Position numbers and translations under genes: made by a program | Notes under the pieces: model-generated | What the model saw: only the letters and a program-made list of their open reading frames with translations | Told to the model about the DNA's origin: nothing | The model's database searches: none | Shown here: in pieces, positions 1 to 8,872 of the stretch | Position numbering within the stretch: position 1 is the stretch's first letter | How the letters are laid out: every line of letters starts with the position of its first letter | NCBI GenBank assembly: GCA_031284585.1 | Contig: JAITXT010000012.1 | Coordinates: 1 to 40,989 of the forward strand | Reading direction: 5' to 3' | DNA from: Acholeplasmatales bacterium | GTDB taxonomy: Bacteria > Bacillota_I > Bacilli_A > Acholeplasmatales > Acholeplasmataceae | DNA: 40,989 bases

Positions 1-1325
1 GATAAAAAGAAAGCAGTCAAAAAGAATCTACCTTATGTAGGTAAGATTGTTTTTGACGAAACTTTAAAAAAATATATTTATCAAAAAAAATTTACACCAA
101 CTCTAAACAATGAATTAGAGATTAAAGGTTATGGAGACTTTATTTTTGTTGATAAATTAAATAAAGATTTATATAAAGAACTTATACTTAAATATGGAGA
201 TATAGATGGTTCTAAGATATATGTATATTCTTTATTAAGATTATTAAATAACGATACATCTAATAAACTTGATTTTTATTATGAAAACTCATATATCTCT
301 GAAATATATAAAGATATAGTTATATATAAAAATACTGTATTTGATTTTATCCAAAAACTTGGTAAACATGATAATACTAATAAGGAGTTTTTAGCTTCAA
401 GGAAAAAAGAATATAAAGTATTAATATTTGATGGTACTCAAATAATAAATCAATCAACACCAAAGATTTCCGAATTTGGAAGAAGTGCTCATAAGACATC
501 AAAGACTCAAATTTGTGAAATTAGAGTCTTTGATACTATATCTAAAGAACCATTATATTATGAGGTATTACCTGGTAATGTTATAGATAAAACAGCATTT
601 ATCCAAGTTTTAGATAGATTAGATACTAAAAGAGCTATTATTATAGTAGATAAAGGATTTAATACTATTGAAAATGTTAAATATTTAAAAACTAATAATA
701 TTAACTACATAGTCCCATATAATGATAACTCTACATTAATAACTAAGATATTAAAAACTAATAAATATCAAAAAACATTCACCTATAATGGTAAAAATGT
801 TATGGGTATGAAAGTAGTAGAAAATAATAATAGCTATTATATATTCTGTGATCCATTTATAAAGGCAACTCAAAAGAGTAATTATATTAATAAAATAGCT
901 TCAAGCAAAAAGGATATGATTTAGATAAATTAGAAAAGAAGGAATGTAAATTTGGAGTAATAGCATTTAGTTCAAATTTAGATTATTCCATAGATGAACT
1001 TAATAAAATATATGAATATTATAAAGAGAGATGTGAGATAGAAACAATGTTTAAATTAGAGAAAAGTTCACTAGGAAATGAAGTAATAGGAGTTCATAAT
1101 ACTTTAAGTTTATTAGGTATAAGATATATAGCACAAATTGAGAAGATAATGTATTCAAGAATATATTACAAGTTAAAGAGTTTAGACTTGCTTAAGAAAT
1201 TATCAACTATAGATTGTTTAGAAAGTTTATCTAAAATATATGTAATATATAAGAAAGGTAAATGGATACCAAGTATTACTATAAAAAAGAATATTGAATT
1301 TATGAACAAGCTTGGTATCCTATAA
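1..1325 (+). pseudogene. IS4-superfamily (IS1634-like) transposase, 5' cut by the window edge, internal frameshift
   Basis: The frame is open from base 1 to a TAG at 922-924 and continues in the -1 frame from about base 909 to a stop at 1325, giving about 440 residues in two pieces. The first piece carries two acidic motifs typical of a DDE transposase, LIFDGTQI (near 430) and IIIVDKGFN (near 650). The second has an exact Y-(2)-R-(3)-E-(6)-K signature in YYKERCEIETMFKLEK (about 1017-1064), the hallmark of IS4-related transposases. Length and layout suit IS1634-type elements, which are usually a single long ORF. The shift falls in a run of five A (907-911). C-AAA-AAG is not a canonical two-tRNA slippery heptamer, so I call a frameshifted copy rather than programmed frameshifting; a sequencing error is also possible. 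The N terminus and left inverted repeat lie outside the window, and I could not identify the right inverted repeat. Confidence 0.8.
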
Positions 1326-1477
1326 ACCTATAGTGTATAAATTGGGAAATTTGTAATTGATAATAATGGAACTCCAAGCATTTCTAAGCACTACCGACTT
1401 TATGAAACTATTAGTTATGTTAAATTTTAAAAATGGGAAGATTCCCTACCCTTCATAATAGAATTGTCATCATTTTT

Positions 1478-2425
1478 TTACTTATCATCAACAATCCAAT
1501 CACAAAAAGAATTTATAGAAACATCTGCAATTAACGAAAGATCTGAATCATATTCGACTTTTGTCACTCCATTAGGGGTTTTTGAATCCATTTTTGGAAT
1601 ATTCTCTGCATCAAATACTCTTAAATTATCGCTTAAATATTCAATATCAAACATATGTTTATCTAACACATTCTTGGGTAGTCGATATATTTTTTTTTCA
1701 ATATATTGAATAAATGAGGAATTTGAGATAAATTCAGGTACCATTAAATCAATTAAATTCGAAAGAGAAATTCCCCGATCGCTTTCACGCAAAAGTATCG
1801 AAACGACTTTTATATCTTGTTTATAAGAAATCAGCTGTTCGTGCCTAAAATGATGAATTCTATTCGAGTTTAATGTTGTTTTAACTTCAATTCTCTTACT
1901 GTTAGGAAGTGAAAAATCAAATTTCATATTATCTTTTGATTGATAGTATGTAGTCAAATTAATTTGATAATTTTTGTAAAAATGCCAAATAAAATATAAT
2001 TCCCCAAACAATCCCTGCAGTTCGGTTTGGTCACTTCTCACTACTTTCGAAAATAAATTTATAAGATAAGAAAAATACTTTAAAACTTCATCGCCATATT
2101 TTTCCTTTTTGTCTTCTGAAAAAGAATAGGAAATTCTGATAAAAGCTTCAATGTTTTCTATTTCATTAGATTTCAAAGTAATAACATGAAAAAAGTCCAT
2201 AATTTCTTCCTGATCATTGACTAATTTACATTGAATATTATAATCAAGGTCTAATAGTTTTGTACTTTGACAAAAATATTGCTCATCTTTACTTCTACTT
2301 TTTAAAATATAACAATATTCCTTTTCACTTTTTTTACCAAAAAAGCCGTTATTTATTTTAATAATATTAATTCCGTTATCATTTATATTTAAATTTCTAA
2401 GGTCTAAAACTGAGATTGGTTCCAT
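1478..2425 (-). CDS. PD-(D/E)XK nuclease-like protein of a MORC/Z1 system (DUF4420-like)
   Basis: A 315-residue protein, last of five tightly packed minus-strand genes and starting 2 nt after the Z1 gene. A conserved helix LFGELYFIWHF places E142. A strand pair then reads FDFSLPNSKRIEVKTT, with D170, E180 and K182 spaced as in a PD-(D/E)XK nuclease core. This matches the PD-(D/E)XK family formerly called DUF4420, whose members sit beside Z1 and MORC-like ATPase genes in restriction-type clusters. The expected role is DNA cleavage when the ATPases signal foreign DNA; that part is inference from context. No membrane segment or signal peptide is seen, so it should act in the cytoplasm. The family call is by motif and neighbourhood, not by a profile search. 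Confidence 0.75.
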   Translation of the reverse strand: MEPISVLDLRNLNINDNGINIIKINNGFFGKKSEKEYCYILKSRSKDEQYFCQSTKLLDLDYNIQCKLVNDQEEIMDFFHVITLKSNEIENIEAFIRISYSFSEDKKEKYGDEVLKYFSYLINLFSKVVRSDQTELQGLFGELYFIWHFYKNYQINLTTYYQSKDNMKFDFSLPNSKRIEVKTTLNSNRIHHFRHEQLISYKQDIKVVSILLRESDRGISLSNLIDLMVPEFISNSSFIQYIEKKIYRLPKNVLDKHMFDIEYLSDNLRVFDAENIPKMDSKTPNGVTKVEYDSDLSLIADVSINSFCDWIVDDK

Positions 2426-2427
2426 GA

Positions 2428-4635
2428 CTATCCATTTTCTCCTTTTTTTATAACTAATTTTTGAAATTTTTCGTGATCAAGATACTTTGTAGGCAAAAAT
2501 AATGCAAAAGCTAGACATTCATGAGAATAGTTTATTTCACTCATTTCACTTGGTCTTACAATGTGTATCTGAATTTGGATGCGTGTTGAATTATTATCAC
2601 ACATGCTTCTATCTCCATCATAATAATCATTAGAATTAATATTTGGATTAGGCCCTCTAAATAATTGTTGAATTTCATAATCATTATTTATTTGTCTTTC
2701 TTGACCAATGTTGTAACGCATGACTAAAATATCTAGATCGTTAGAAAGTTTTGCCTGACTTATTATTTTATTTAGCGAAACAAAAAAACTATTATCCAGA
2801 GGCTCTTTAACGTCAAAATGTAATCGTGAATAACAATTGTTAATGAAAGTATTCATATCTATTTTCTCATATAATTTATGAATATTATTTTTCGATTCTT
2901 GTAAAATAACAGGATTTATATTGATTTTTTCAAGATAACTATCTAGGATTTCTCTATCACTCTTAGCTGTGTCTACATCAGGATTATAATATTTTTGTGG
3001 CTTCCATTCGCTAAAAGAAATGCTATCTGGTCTTGCAACGCTTCTCCGAGTAAAGTTCAAATCTCTTGAGCAGACAAATTGTCTTTTCATGTTTTTAAAT
3101 GGTAATGATGTTTGTTTAAATCTTAATAATTTTGTCCACATATCATCATCAGAATCTCTAATTAAAGCAAAATCTTCTTTAATCTGACTAGTGCAAAAAA
3201 CTCTACAAATATCAATATAATCTTCTTTATAACCAAACCAACGTGCTCTTTGTTCAACTGTATCCAAATTTGCTTTTCCTTTCGGCCTACGAATAATATA
3301 TGTTAATGCTAAACCATCTATAGTTAGTCCTCTTTCAACTATATTCCCACCTAAATAAATTCTAGTGTCATATTGTTTAGCGTTTGCTTTTGCACACCAA
3401 GAACTACTATTCATAATCAGTACATAAGAACATTCTTTTATCGAATCAATTAAATCGCATTCCAATTCACAAAAACTAACCATTTTTACACCGTCTGATT
3501 TATAATTTTCATACGCTTTGATTAAAATTGGTTTCAAATCATGTACATATTCATATTCATCTATGCCATCATTTACTAGATCTTTCCAAAATTTAATCTT
3601 ACTATTTATTTTAGTTGCTAAACTTAGATGAACATTTATTTTAAAACTTGGATGAATTAACATTGAGTGTATTCCTCTATCTCCTCTGCTTTTTCTAATA
3701 GCATTCCCAACGAAAAATAAGGATATAGCTGAAATAAAACTTTCGGTCAATCCCTCAGATTCAATTAAATCTTCTGAATCAACATCTGTAGATTTAATAT
3801 ATATATCCTGCATCTCGCCGTGAAAAACATCAAGTCCGCAATATCCTTTCCCTGGTTGAATTAGTTCATAAAAATCTGGAGATAATTTATCTAACATATC
3901 TATCATAATATTTGCTTGAGGAGTTGCAGTCACTGATATAAATGTCGACCTGTTTATTTTAGACTTAATTTCTATTAATTTGTTATATGTTTGCGACATT
4001 GATTTATCTTTCGAATAAACTTTTGCATTCAAAGAAGCTTGATCACCCTCATCATCTATAATTAACGTATTTTGAAGAGATAGAATTTGAGAATTAAATA
4101 AATCGCTAATTTTATTTAAATGCTGAAATTTTTCTATTTTTGACCATTTAAGGCTAACAATAATTACTTTTTTCCCTCTATTAATAAACCCCATGACTTC
4201 TGAATCGTTAAGAATTTCTTTATTATCAACTGTAGTTAATACTTTAATATCATGAGAGTCTTCGAAGGAATTCTTAATCCTTTCAGCGTTTTGTTGAAGA
4301 AGTTCTCTAGTGTTTCCACCTATTATAACGCATATGTTATATCCGTTATCAAAAGCCAAGGAAATTAATGAAATAAAGTTAGATGTCTTACCGCTTTGTA
4401 CCTTTCCGATAATCAATCCAGTCGAAGAATATTTAATATCTTTTTCGGGATTGGGGCAATTTCTTAAAATATTCAATCCATTAATAAATATTTCATCAAC
4501 AGTATCACCAGTTAAATTTTTATTAGATTCTAACATAAACTTTTTCAGTTTTTCTGAATATATCCCATCTAAACGTACTTTAGTAATCAATTGTGATTCA
4601 TTAGATTGATTTAAAATTTTTAAATAATTACTCAT
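2428..4635 (-). CDS. Z1-domain P-loop ATPase of a restriction/defence operon
   Basis: A 735-residue P-loop ATPase. The Walker A motif GKVQSGKT is at residues 77-84, Walker B is in LIIDDEGDQ, and a helicase-like motif III is SVTATPQAN. The Z1 hallmark follows: GGNIVERGLTIDGL, then DTVEQRARWFGYK, the latter with the usual arginine-finger-like residues. Z1 proteins are superfamily-2-like ATPases found with MORC/MutL-type GHKL ATPases in restriction-like loci and are thought to translocate on or remodel DNA. The start ATG overlaps the end of the MORC gene by 8 nt (ATGAGTAA), implying translational coupling. The nuclease gene follows after 2 nt. Length is in the usual range for Z1 proteins and no key motif is missing. 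Confidence 0.9.
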   Translation of the reverse strand: MSNYLKILNQSNESQLITKVRLDGIYSEKLKKFMLESNKNLTGDTVDEIFINGLNILRNCPNPEKDIKYSSTGLIIGKVQSGKTSNFISLISLAFDNGYNICVIIGGNTRELLQQNAERIKNSFEDSHDIKVLTTVDNKEILNDSEVMGFINRGKKVIIVSLKWSKIEKFQHLNKISDLFNSQILSLQNTLIIDDEGDQASLNAKVYSKDKSMSQTYNKLIEIKSKINRSTFISVTATPQANIMIDMLDKLSPDFYELIQPGKGYCGLDVFHGEMQDIYIKSTDVDSEDLIESEGLTESFISAISLFFVGNAIRKSRGDRGIHSMLIHPSFKINVHLSLATKINSKIKFWKDLVNDGIDEYEYVHDLKPILIKAYENYKSDGVKMVSFCELECDLIDSIKECSYVLIMNSSSWCAKANAKQYDTRIYLGGNIVERGLTIDGLALTYIIRRPKGKANLDTVEQRARWFGYKEDYIDICRVFCTSQIKEDFALIRDSDDDMWTKLLRFKQTSLPFKNMKRQFVCSRDLNFTRRSVARPDSISFSEWKPQKYYNPDVDTAKSDREILDSYLEKININPVILQESKNNIHKLYEKIDMNTFINNCYSRLHFDVKEPLDNSFFVSLNKIISQAKLSNDLDILVMRYNIGQERQINNDYEIQQLFRGPNPNINSNDYYDGDRSMCDNNSTRIQIQIHIVRPSEMSEINYSHECLAFALFLPTKYLDHEKFQKLVIKKGENG

Positions 4636-6214
4636 TTTCAGAATTCTCCAAACAATTTAATATTTCATTCATTTTTGTCCTAATAAATGATGGCTCAACT
4701 TTTCCATTTGTAGATTGGAGATGAGATTTCACTTCCGCAAGAGCTAATCCAATACATAATTTACTTATTAAACTAATAAAATCCGGTTTTCTTGAGTACG
4801 GAAAAAAGAAAGGATGCTTTGTATTAATCTCTATATTATATAAATTATTTATTTCATCTATTGGTTGTAGACCCAACCATTTTTTTCCTATCATAGATAT
4901 TAATTTGACATTAAAGATATAATGAATATTTTGATAATTAAATTCAATATTAAAGTTATCTTTATTGTTCTCTATTTTTGCAACACTTTCTTCTTTAAAA
5001 CTTTCTGAATCATTATATGTTTCTATTTCAACATCTTTAATTTTTTCATAGATTTCTTCAGTATCAAGTGGAGTGTTGTCAATAGTCACTTCTACGCCCG
5101 TAAAATCACTAGAATTTTTAAAGGTTTTAACAACTGTTTTTGCTATTTCAGAAGTTGAAACATTTTCCCTAATTCTCAAGTCCCGCGCTTTAGAGATATA
5201 ATCAACACTTTCAAGTTTTAATTTTGATATTAATTTTTCTTCTAAACTGTCGTTATCCCAAATAAATGAATCCTTCGCTTGAGAAACTGGCCACTCATCT
5301 AGATTTATTTCTCCATATAGTCGTTGATATTCAAACGAATTAGACGCCCCAAATATTTCCTGTGGACGCCAATTCCTTTCCTCTCCTCCAACAACAACCC
5401 TTCCTCTTCTCAATAGTGTAAAACCTGCACTTTTTGTGGAACCAGGTATTGTTATTGCAATAAATCCATTAACATTTAATTGTTGTTCAAATTCAGTTCC
5501 TTCTCTAAACAATATATCGAAATCTATGTTCTTTTTCCACTCTTTCCCCTCTTTATCAATAAATGGATCAAAAAACTCAAAAGTTAATAATTCATCATTA
5601 TAATAAATTTTAATTTCTCCCGTTCTCAAATCAGTTCTATAAGTAGATCCCAATAGTTTCTTTATCTTTTTTATTGTATTCACCCCTTTTATTGATTGAT
5701 TTAAATTTTTAATTGTAATTTTAGTATAATGTTCTTTTGGACTTTCGGGTTCTTCATCTATATCTATTGTTTCACCTTTATATTTTTGAAAAGCAGCTAT
5801 ATCCATTTCAGCATAATATTTGTAATTGCTTCCGAGTTCTTTACTTTCAACTGACCATAAATTTCCAAACCAACAAGCAGCTGTTTTTAAACCCATTCCG
5901 AATTCATTTCTCCCGTTATTTTTTTGGGGTGGTTTATCTAGAATAATTGCTCGTTTGAAATTTTGCTCATCCATTCCATAGGCATTATCTTCTATTGTCA
6001 AAATATCACCATTTAATTTGTCTTCTTCATATCTTATATCTACTCGAAGACCCTTAAAATACTTGTCTTTTGAATACAGTTTATCTTTGTTATCAAAAAA
6101 TGATTGGGTTGAATTGTCTACAAATTCTGCAAGTGCCGAAGCAACTTGATAACTCAATCTTTTATATGTAGAATAGACACTAGTATCTGGTCGAATATTT
6201 ATTTGCTTTTTCAT
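4628..6214 (-). CDS. MORC/MutL-like GHKL (Bergerat-fold) ATPase
   Basis: A 528-residue protein with an N-terminal GHKL ATPase fold. The N-box is AEFVDNS (E30, D33, N34), the G1 box is EDNAYGMD (D76 to G80) and the G2 box is EFGMGLKTAACWFG (G106, G108, K110). A transducer-like region follows, including TLLRRGRVVVGG near residue 265, and the C-terminal half has no recognised domain. Prokaryotic MORC-like ATPases of this kind occur in restriction-modification-type operons with Z1 proteins and nucleases (described by Iyer, Abhiman and Aravind). They probably form ATP-gated dimers that clamp DNA or license the nuclease. The gene overlaps the methyltransferase stop by 4 nt (ATGA) and the Z1 start by 8 nt. 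All ATP-binding boxes look intact, so it should be active. Confidence 0.88.
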   Translation of the reverse strand: MKKQINIRPDTSVYSTYKRLSYQVASALAEFVDNSTQSFFDNKDKLYSKDKYFKGLRVDIRYEEDKLNGDILTIEDNAYGMDEQNFKRAIILDKPPQKNNGRNEFGMGLKTAACWFGNLWSVESKELGSNYKYYAEMDIAAFQKYKGETIDIDEEPESPKEHYTKITIKNLNQSIKGVNTIKKIKKLLGSTYRTDLRTGEIKIYYNDELLTFEFFDPFIDKEGKEWKKNIDFDILFREGTEFEQQLNVNGFIAITIPGSTKSAGFTLLRRGRVVVGGEERNWRPQEIFGASNSFEYQRLYGEINLDEWPVSQAKDSFIWDNDSLEEKLISKLKLESVDYISKARDLRIRENVSTSEIAKTVVKTFKNSSDFTGVEVTIDNTPLDTEEIYEKIKDVEIETYNDSESFKEESVAKIENNKDNFNIEFNYQNIHYIFNVKLISMIGKKWLGLQPIDEINNLYNIEINTKHPFFFPYSRKPDFISLISKLCIGLALAEVKSHLQSTNGKVEPSFIRTKMNEILNCLENSENE

Positions 6215-7494
6215 CGAATTTTACTCATTTCATCAAATCGAGAAAGCATAATGAGTGATTTCATTAATAATTCAATAATATAAACGTTTACAGAGTTACC
6301 TAATTGCTTATAAGAAATTTCATCATTCCCATCTAATTTAAAATTATTATCGAAACTCTGTAGTTTGGCTGTTTCTTTAGGAGTTATTTTCCGAAAAAGT
6401 AATTTATTATTATCGAAAACTATAGGAGTGTTATTAATGGCTACTAATGCAGGAAAATAAGTTGGTCTCTTGGCTCTTATTCCAGATTGTCTAAATTGAA
6501 TTATAGTTTCCTTAAGTGAAGAACAATCCGAACCGCAATTCCATTCAAACTTTTTATATAGTAATTTTTTATTTATCATGTCATGTTTCTTTATCCAATT
6601 ATCTATAAAATCTATGTGCCTTTTATAAAATTCTCGATTCGCTTTAACAAATTTTTGCTTCCAAATTGGCATATCTTTAAAAAAAACCCCTCTATGGTCT
6701 TTTTGCTTATAAAACTCTTCTTCTTTTAAACCATAACCAAAATAATGTAACCATACTGGTGCTTCAGGTTTTTCACTAATTGTACCTTTTCTAAATTCAT
6801 CCCAAATATTAAGAATTTCTTGCTCTTCATCCGAAAGATAGTATTTATCATCAACTTCTTTATCTAGAATTGAAAACGCATCTTTCATTGATCCCGATTT
6901 TCTTGAAGACTTCAATTGACTTTTAGGTAATAAATTTTCAATATTAATAGAATCACCATTAAATTTCTCCTCATTAATAAAATCTTTTCTTAGACCCAAA
7001 ATATAAACTCTTTCTCTAAGTTGTGGAATACCGAACTGGCAAGGAGATAAGATGATTGGTTTGTTAGTCACAAAAAAATTGATTGATCTTAATTGTTCCT
7101 GTATTATTTCCCAATTTTCTGTTTTATCTGCTAAATTACGCACATTTTCCAAAAGTAATATTTTACATTCTTCATGAAGTTTTAATATTTCTATGATTCT
7201 ATAAAATAAATTACCCCTGTTTTCATCCCCAAATCCTTTTTGATTACCTGCTTTACTGAATGGTTGACAAGGGAAACCTCCACAAAGAACATCAAATTTT
7301 GGCAATTTATTCCAGTTTTCATTAATATCGCCAACAATTTTCGTTTGATGAAAATTATTTTTGTAGACAATAGTACAATTTTCATTAATTTCGGAAGCTA
7401 ACACGCATTTACCTCCACATTTTTTTAGGGCTTGATGAAAACCTCCTATCCCTGCGAAAAGATCGATAAATGTAAACTTTATTTTGTTTTTCAT
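6211..7494 (-). CDS. DNA (cytosine-5)-methyltransferase
   Basis: A 427-residue C5 methyltransferase with its motifs in order. Motif I is FIDLFAGIGGF (SAM binding, residues 9-19). Motif IV is GGFPCQPFS with catalytic C76. Motif VI is LLENV (E116-V118). Motif VIII is QLRER (158-162). After a variable region likely to hold the target-recognition domain (about 250-360), motifs IX and X end in KQLGNSVNVYII. It should methylate cytosine in a specific DNA sequence and protect self DNA from the co-encoded nucleases; the target site cannot be read from sequence. Its ATG overlaps the nuclease stop (TAATG) and its stop overlaps the MORC start (ATGA), so the methyltransferase is built into the defence operon rather than being an orphan. 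Confidence 0.95.
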   Translation of the reverse strand: MKNKIKFTFIDLFAGIGGFHQALKKCGGKCVLASEINENCTIVYKNNFHQTKIVGDINENWNKLPKFDVLCGGFPCQPFSKAGNQKGFGDENRGNLFYRIIEILKLHEECKILLLENVRNLADKTENWEIIQEQLRSINFFVTNKPIILSPCQFGIPQLRERVYILGLRKDFINEEKFNGDSINIENLLPKSQLKSSRKSGSMKDAFSILDKEVDDKYYLSDEEQEILNIWDEFRKGTISEKPEAPVWLHYFGYGLKEEEFYKQKDHRGVFFKDMPIWKQKFVKANREFYKRHIDFIDNWIKKHDMINKKLLYKKFEWNCGSDCSSLKETIIQFRQSGIRAKRPTYFPALVAINNTPIVFDNNKLLFRKITPKETAKLQSFDNNFKLDGNDEISYKQLGNSVNVYIIELLMKSLIMLSRFDEMSKIR

Positions 7495-8462
7495 TAATAA
7501 TTAATCTCTTTCTTAATAAATGATTTAAATCCACATCCACTTACCGTATCATCAAAAGAAGATTGCGATATATTTAGATTTATTGTATTTTTCCGATCTT
7601 TTCTGGTGCATAGCTTCCCCGTTTCTTTTGGATAAGAATAAGAAAATGTGTTTTCGGGAATTTGTAAAAAATAGATTATTTTCTTTTCTTGATTATTTAA
7701 AATAATATACCAGTCTTTTTTTAAGTTTTTTACATTTGGGTTCAACCAAAAAACATCTTTTTCAAGCTGAATCGTTCCATAATTAATGTTATTATTTGAA
7801 AAATCGCAACCTTGTTTTTTTAAAAGCTTTATGCTATCTTCTTTATTTATATTATTATCGTTAGGGACAGATTTTTTATTTGGATTAGTTTCTTGACCAA
7901 TTTCCAAAACTCTATTAGAATTATTTTCAGTATTAATTAAATCTGTTCTCTCTTTTCTGTCGATTGATTTTTTTTCAGCAAAAACTGTTATTCCTATTAA
8001 TTCTAAAAGCAGTAAGCCTTCCTCAATATATTGTTCCAATTCTGGTTCTCTAAATCTATCAACTTTCGGAGGATTACCCATGTTTTTATTATCACTATCT
8101 ATTGTTCCTAGTTTAGTAGCTTTATTTATTAAAACAGACTCTAAATAATCAATATCTGATTTATTAAACGAGTTATCTGTAGTTGTAAGTAAAATTGCTC
8201 TCTCCCACCATTCTTTGTAACTGTCATGCTGTTTTATCCTATTCCTTAAATTCATAGACTGCCCAACATAAACTTTTTTTGAAGAGATTAATAGATATAC
8301 CCCGTATTGATTGCATTCTTTAGTATTAGTTAGTTCGTCTATTGATTTCCTTGGAGTTGCGATCATTATTCCAGTATTCCAACTTGAGTCAACAACAGTT
8401 AATAGCCCATTTAATGATCCGTCATTTAATAATAGTTTTATTGTTTTTGATTTTGCTAACAT
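7494..8462 (-). CDS. GIY-YIG family nuclease
   Basis: A 322-residue protein. After a roughly 50-residue N-terminal segment, a GIY-YIG core is visible: GVY (54-56), YVGQS (65-69), an arginine in LRNRIKQH (R73 or R75) and the metal-binding glutamate in YLESVLI (E108). The C-terminal third contains a cysteine-bearing globular region resembling the C-terminal part of DUF4357-type GIY-YIG proteins; that sub-assignment is tentative. An SD-like GGTGAG lies 5 nt before the ATG. The start overlaps the end of an upstream reading frame by 7 nt, and the methyltransferase follows directly. As a DNA nuclease in a methyltransferase/MORC/Z1 operon it is a plausible second effector next to the PD-(D/E)XK protein. 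Membership of the system is inferred from operon position. Confidence 0.82.
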   Translation of the reverse strand: MLAKSKTIKLLLNDGSLNGLLTVVDSSWNTGIMIATPRKSIDELTNTKECNQYGVYLLISSKKVYVGQSMNLRNRIKQHDSYKEWWERAILLTTTDNSFNKSDIDYLESVLINKATKLGTIDSDNKNMGNPPKVDRFREPELEQYIEEGLLLLELIGITVFAEKKSIDRKERTDLINTENNSNRVLEIGQETNPNKKSVPNDNNINKEDSIKLLKKQGCDFSNNNINYGTIQLEKDVFWLNPNVKNLKKDWYIILNNQEKKIIYFLQIPENTFSYSYPKETGKLCTRKDRKNTINLNISQSSFDDTVSGCGFKSFIKKEINY

Positions 8463-8585
8463 TTTTTCTCACCATTATGATTTCCCAAATATATCAAAAT
8501 TATTTCCAAATAATAAGAAAAAAAATTATCTATTTTTTTACATTCAATTAGATTAAATTTGTTAAAAGAATTTAGACTTAGAAAT

Positions 8586-8813
8586 TTATAAAATTGTCGA
8601 CGTAGTTGATTTAACACCCCCCCCCCCGAGGATTTCAAGATTTTCTACATTTTCAAAATTTATATTAATATATTTATATTTTCCAACTATTTTACAAGGT
8701 TTTGAATTTCTATTAAAATATAAAACGGATTTTCTACTGTAAAGTTTATTCCTTAATTCATCAACAAAAGCAATAAGATTTTCTTTTACCAAATCAATAA
8801 GATTTATGCTCAC
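8586..8813 (-). CDS. Small ORF with poly-G tract, candidate phase-variable leader gene of the defence operon
   Basis: As sequenced, the frame starts at GTG (8813), has an SD (GGGAG, 6-7 nt upstream) and encodes 75 residues with a stop at 8586. No family is recognised; the first about 60 residues look like an ordinary folded small domain (SINLIDLVKENL...). The frame runs through eleven consecutive G (minus strand of 8617-8627). With 10 or 13 G it would read on for 53 more residues to a TAG at 8456-8458. That gives 118 residues and a stop overlapping the ATG of the GIY-YIG gene by 7 nt, the same style of junction as the rest of the operon. With 12 G it stops at once. So the current sequence may be the OFF phase. 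A sequencing error in the homopolymer, or a decayed gene, remain alternatives. Confidence 0.5.
   Translation of the reverse strand: MSINLIDLVKENLIAFVDELRNKLYSRKSVLYFNRNSKPCKIVGKYKYININFENVENLEILGGGGVKSTTSTIL
8617..8627 (-). repeat. Homopolymer of 11 G (C on the plus strand), likely contingency tract
   Basis: Eleven C in a row on the plus strand in an otherwise extremely AT-rich sequence. Long G/C homopolymers inside a reading frame near the start of a restriction operon are a known signature of slipped-strand phase variation in AT-rich bacteria. The tract lies at about codons 63-66 of the small ORF. Its length sets which of three downstream frames is read. Confidence 0.85.
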
Positions 8814-8872
8814 AATACTCTCCCGTTTTTTTATTTAACAACACTCCTAATGCGAGTAATTAAAGATTTAAG

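Noticed and set aside
906-912. Programmed -1 frameshifting in the transposase
   Set aside because: The heptamer is C-AAA-AAG, not X-XXY-YYZ; P-site re-pairing would mismatch at the first base, and I saw no clear stimulatory structure.
1435-1446. GGGAA/TTCCC inverted repeat as terminator of the defence operon
   Set aside because: Only 4-5 bp of stem with a 2-4 nt loop and a short, interrupted T stretch; too weak to call.
4310-4609. Plus-strand ORFs inside the defence operon (4310-4609, 5737-5946, 8311-8556 and similar)
   Set aside because: They lie antisense to genes with full catalytic motifs, lack start signals and have compositions typical of shadow frames.
8586-8638. Separate short gene starting at TTG 8638 and running to 8456
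   Set aside because: The TTG has no Shine-Dalgarno and lies just before the G tract; better explained as the alternative-frame end of the leader ORF.
1478-8813. AIPR component of a MORC/Z1 system
   Set aside because: All genes between the transposase and the tRNAs are accounted for and none shows AIPR-like features; it could only lie outside the window.
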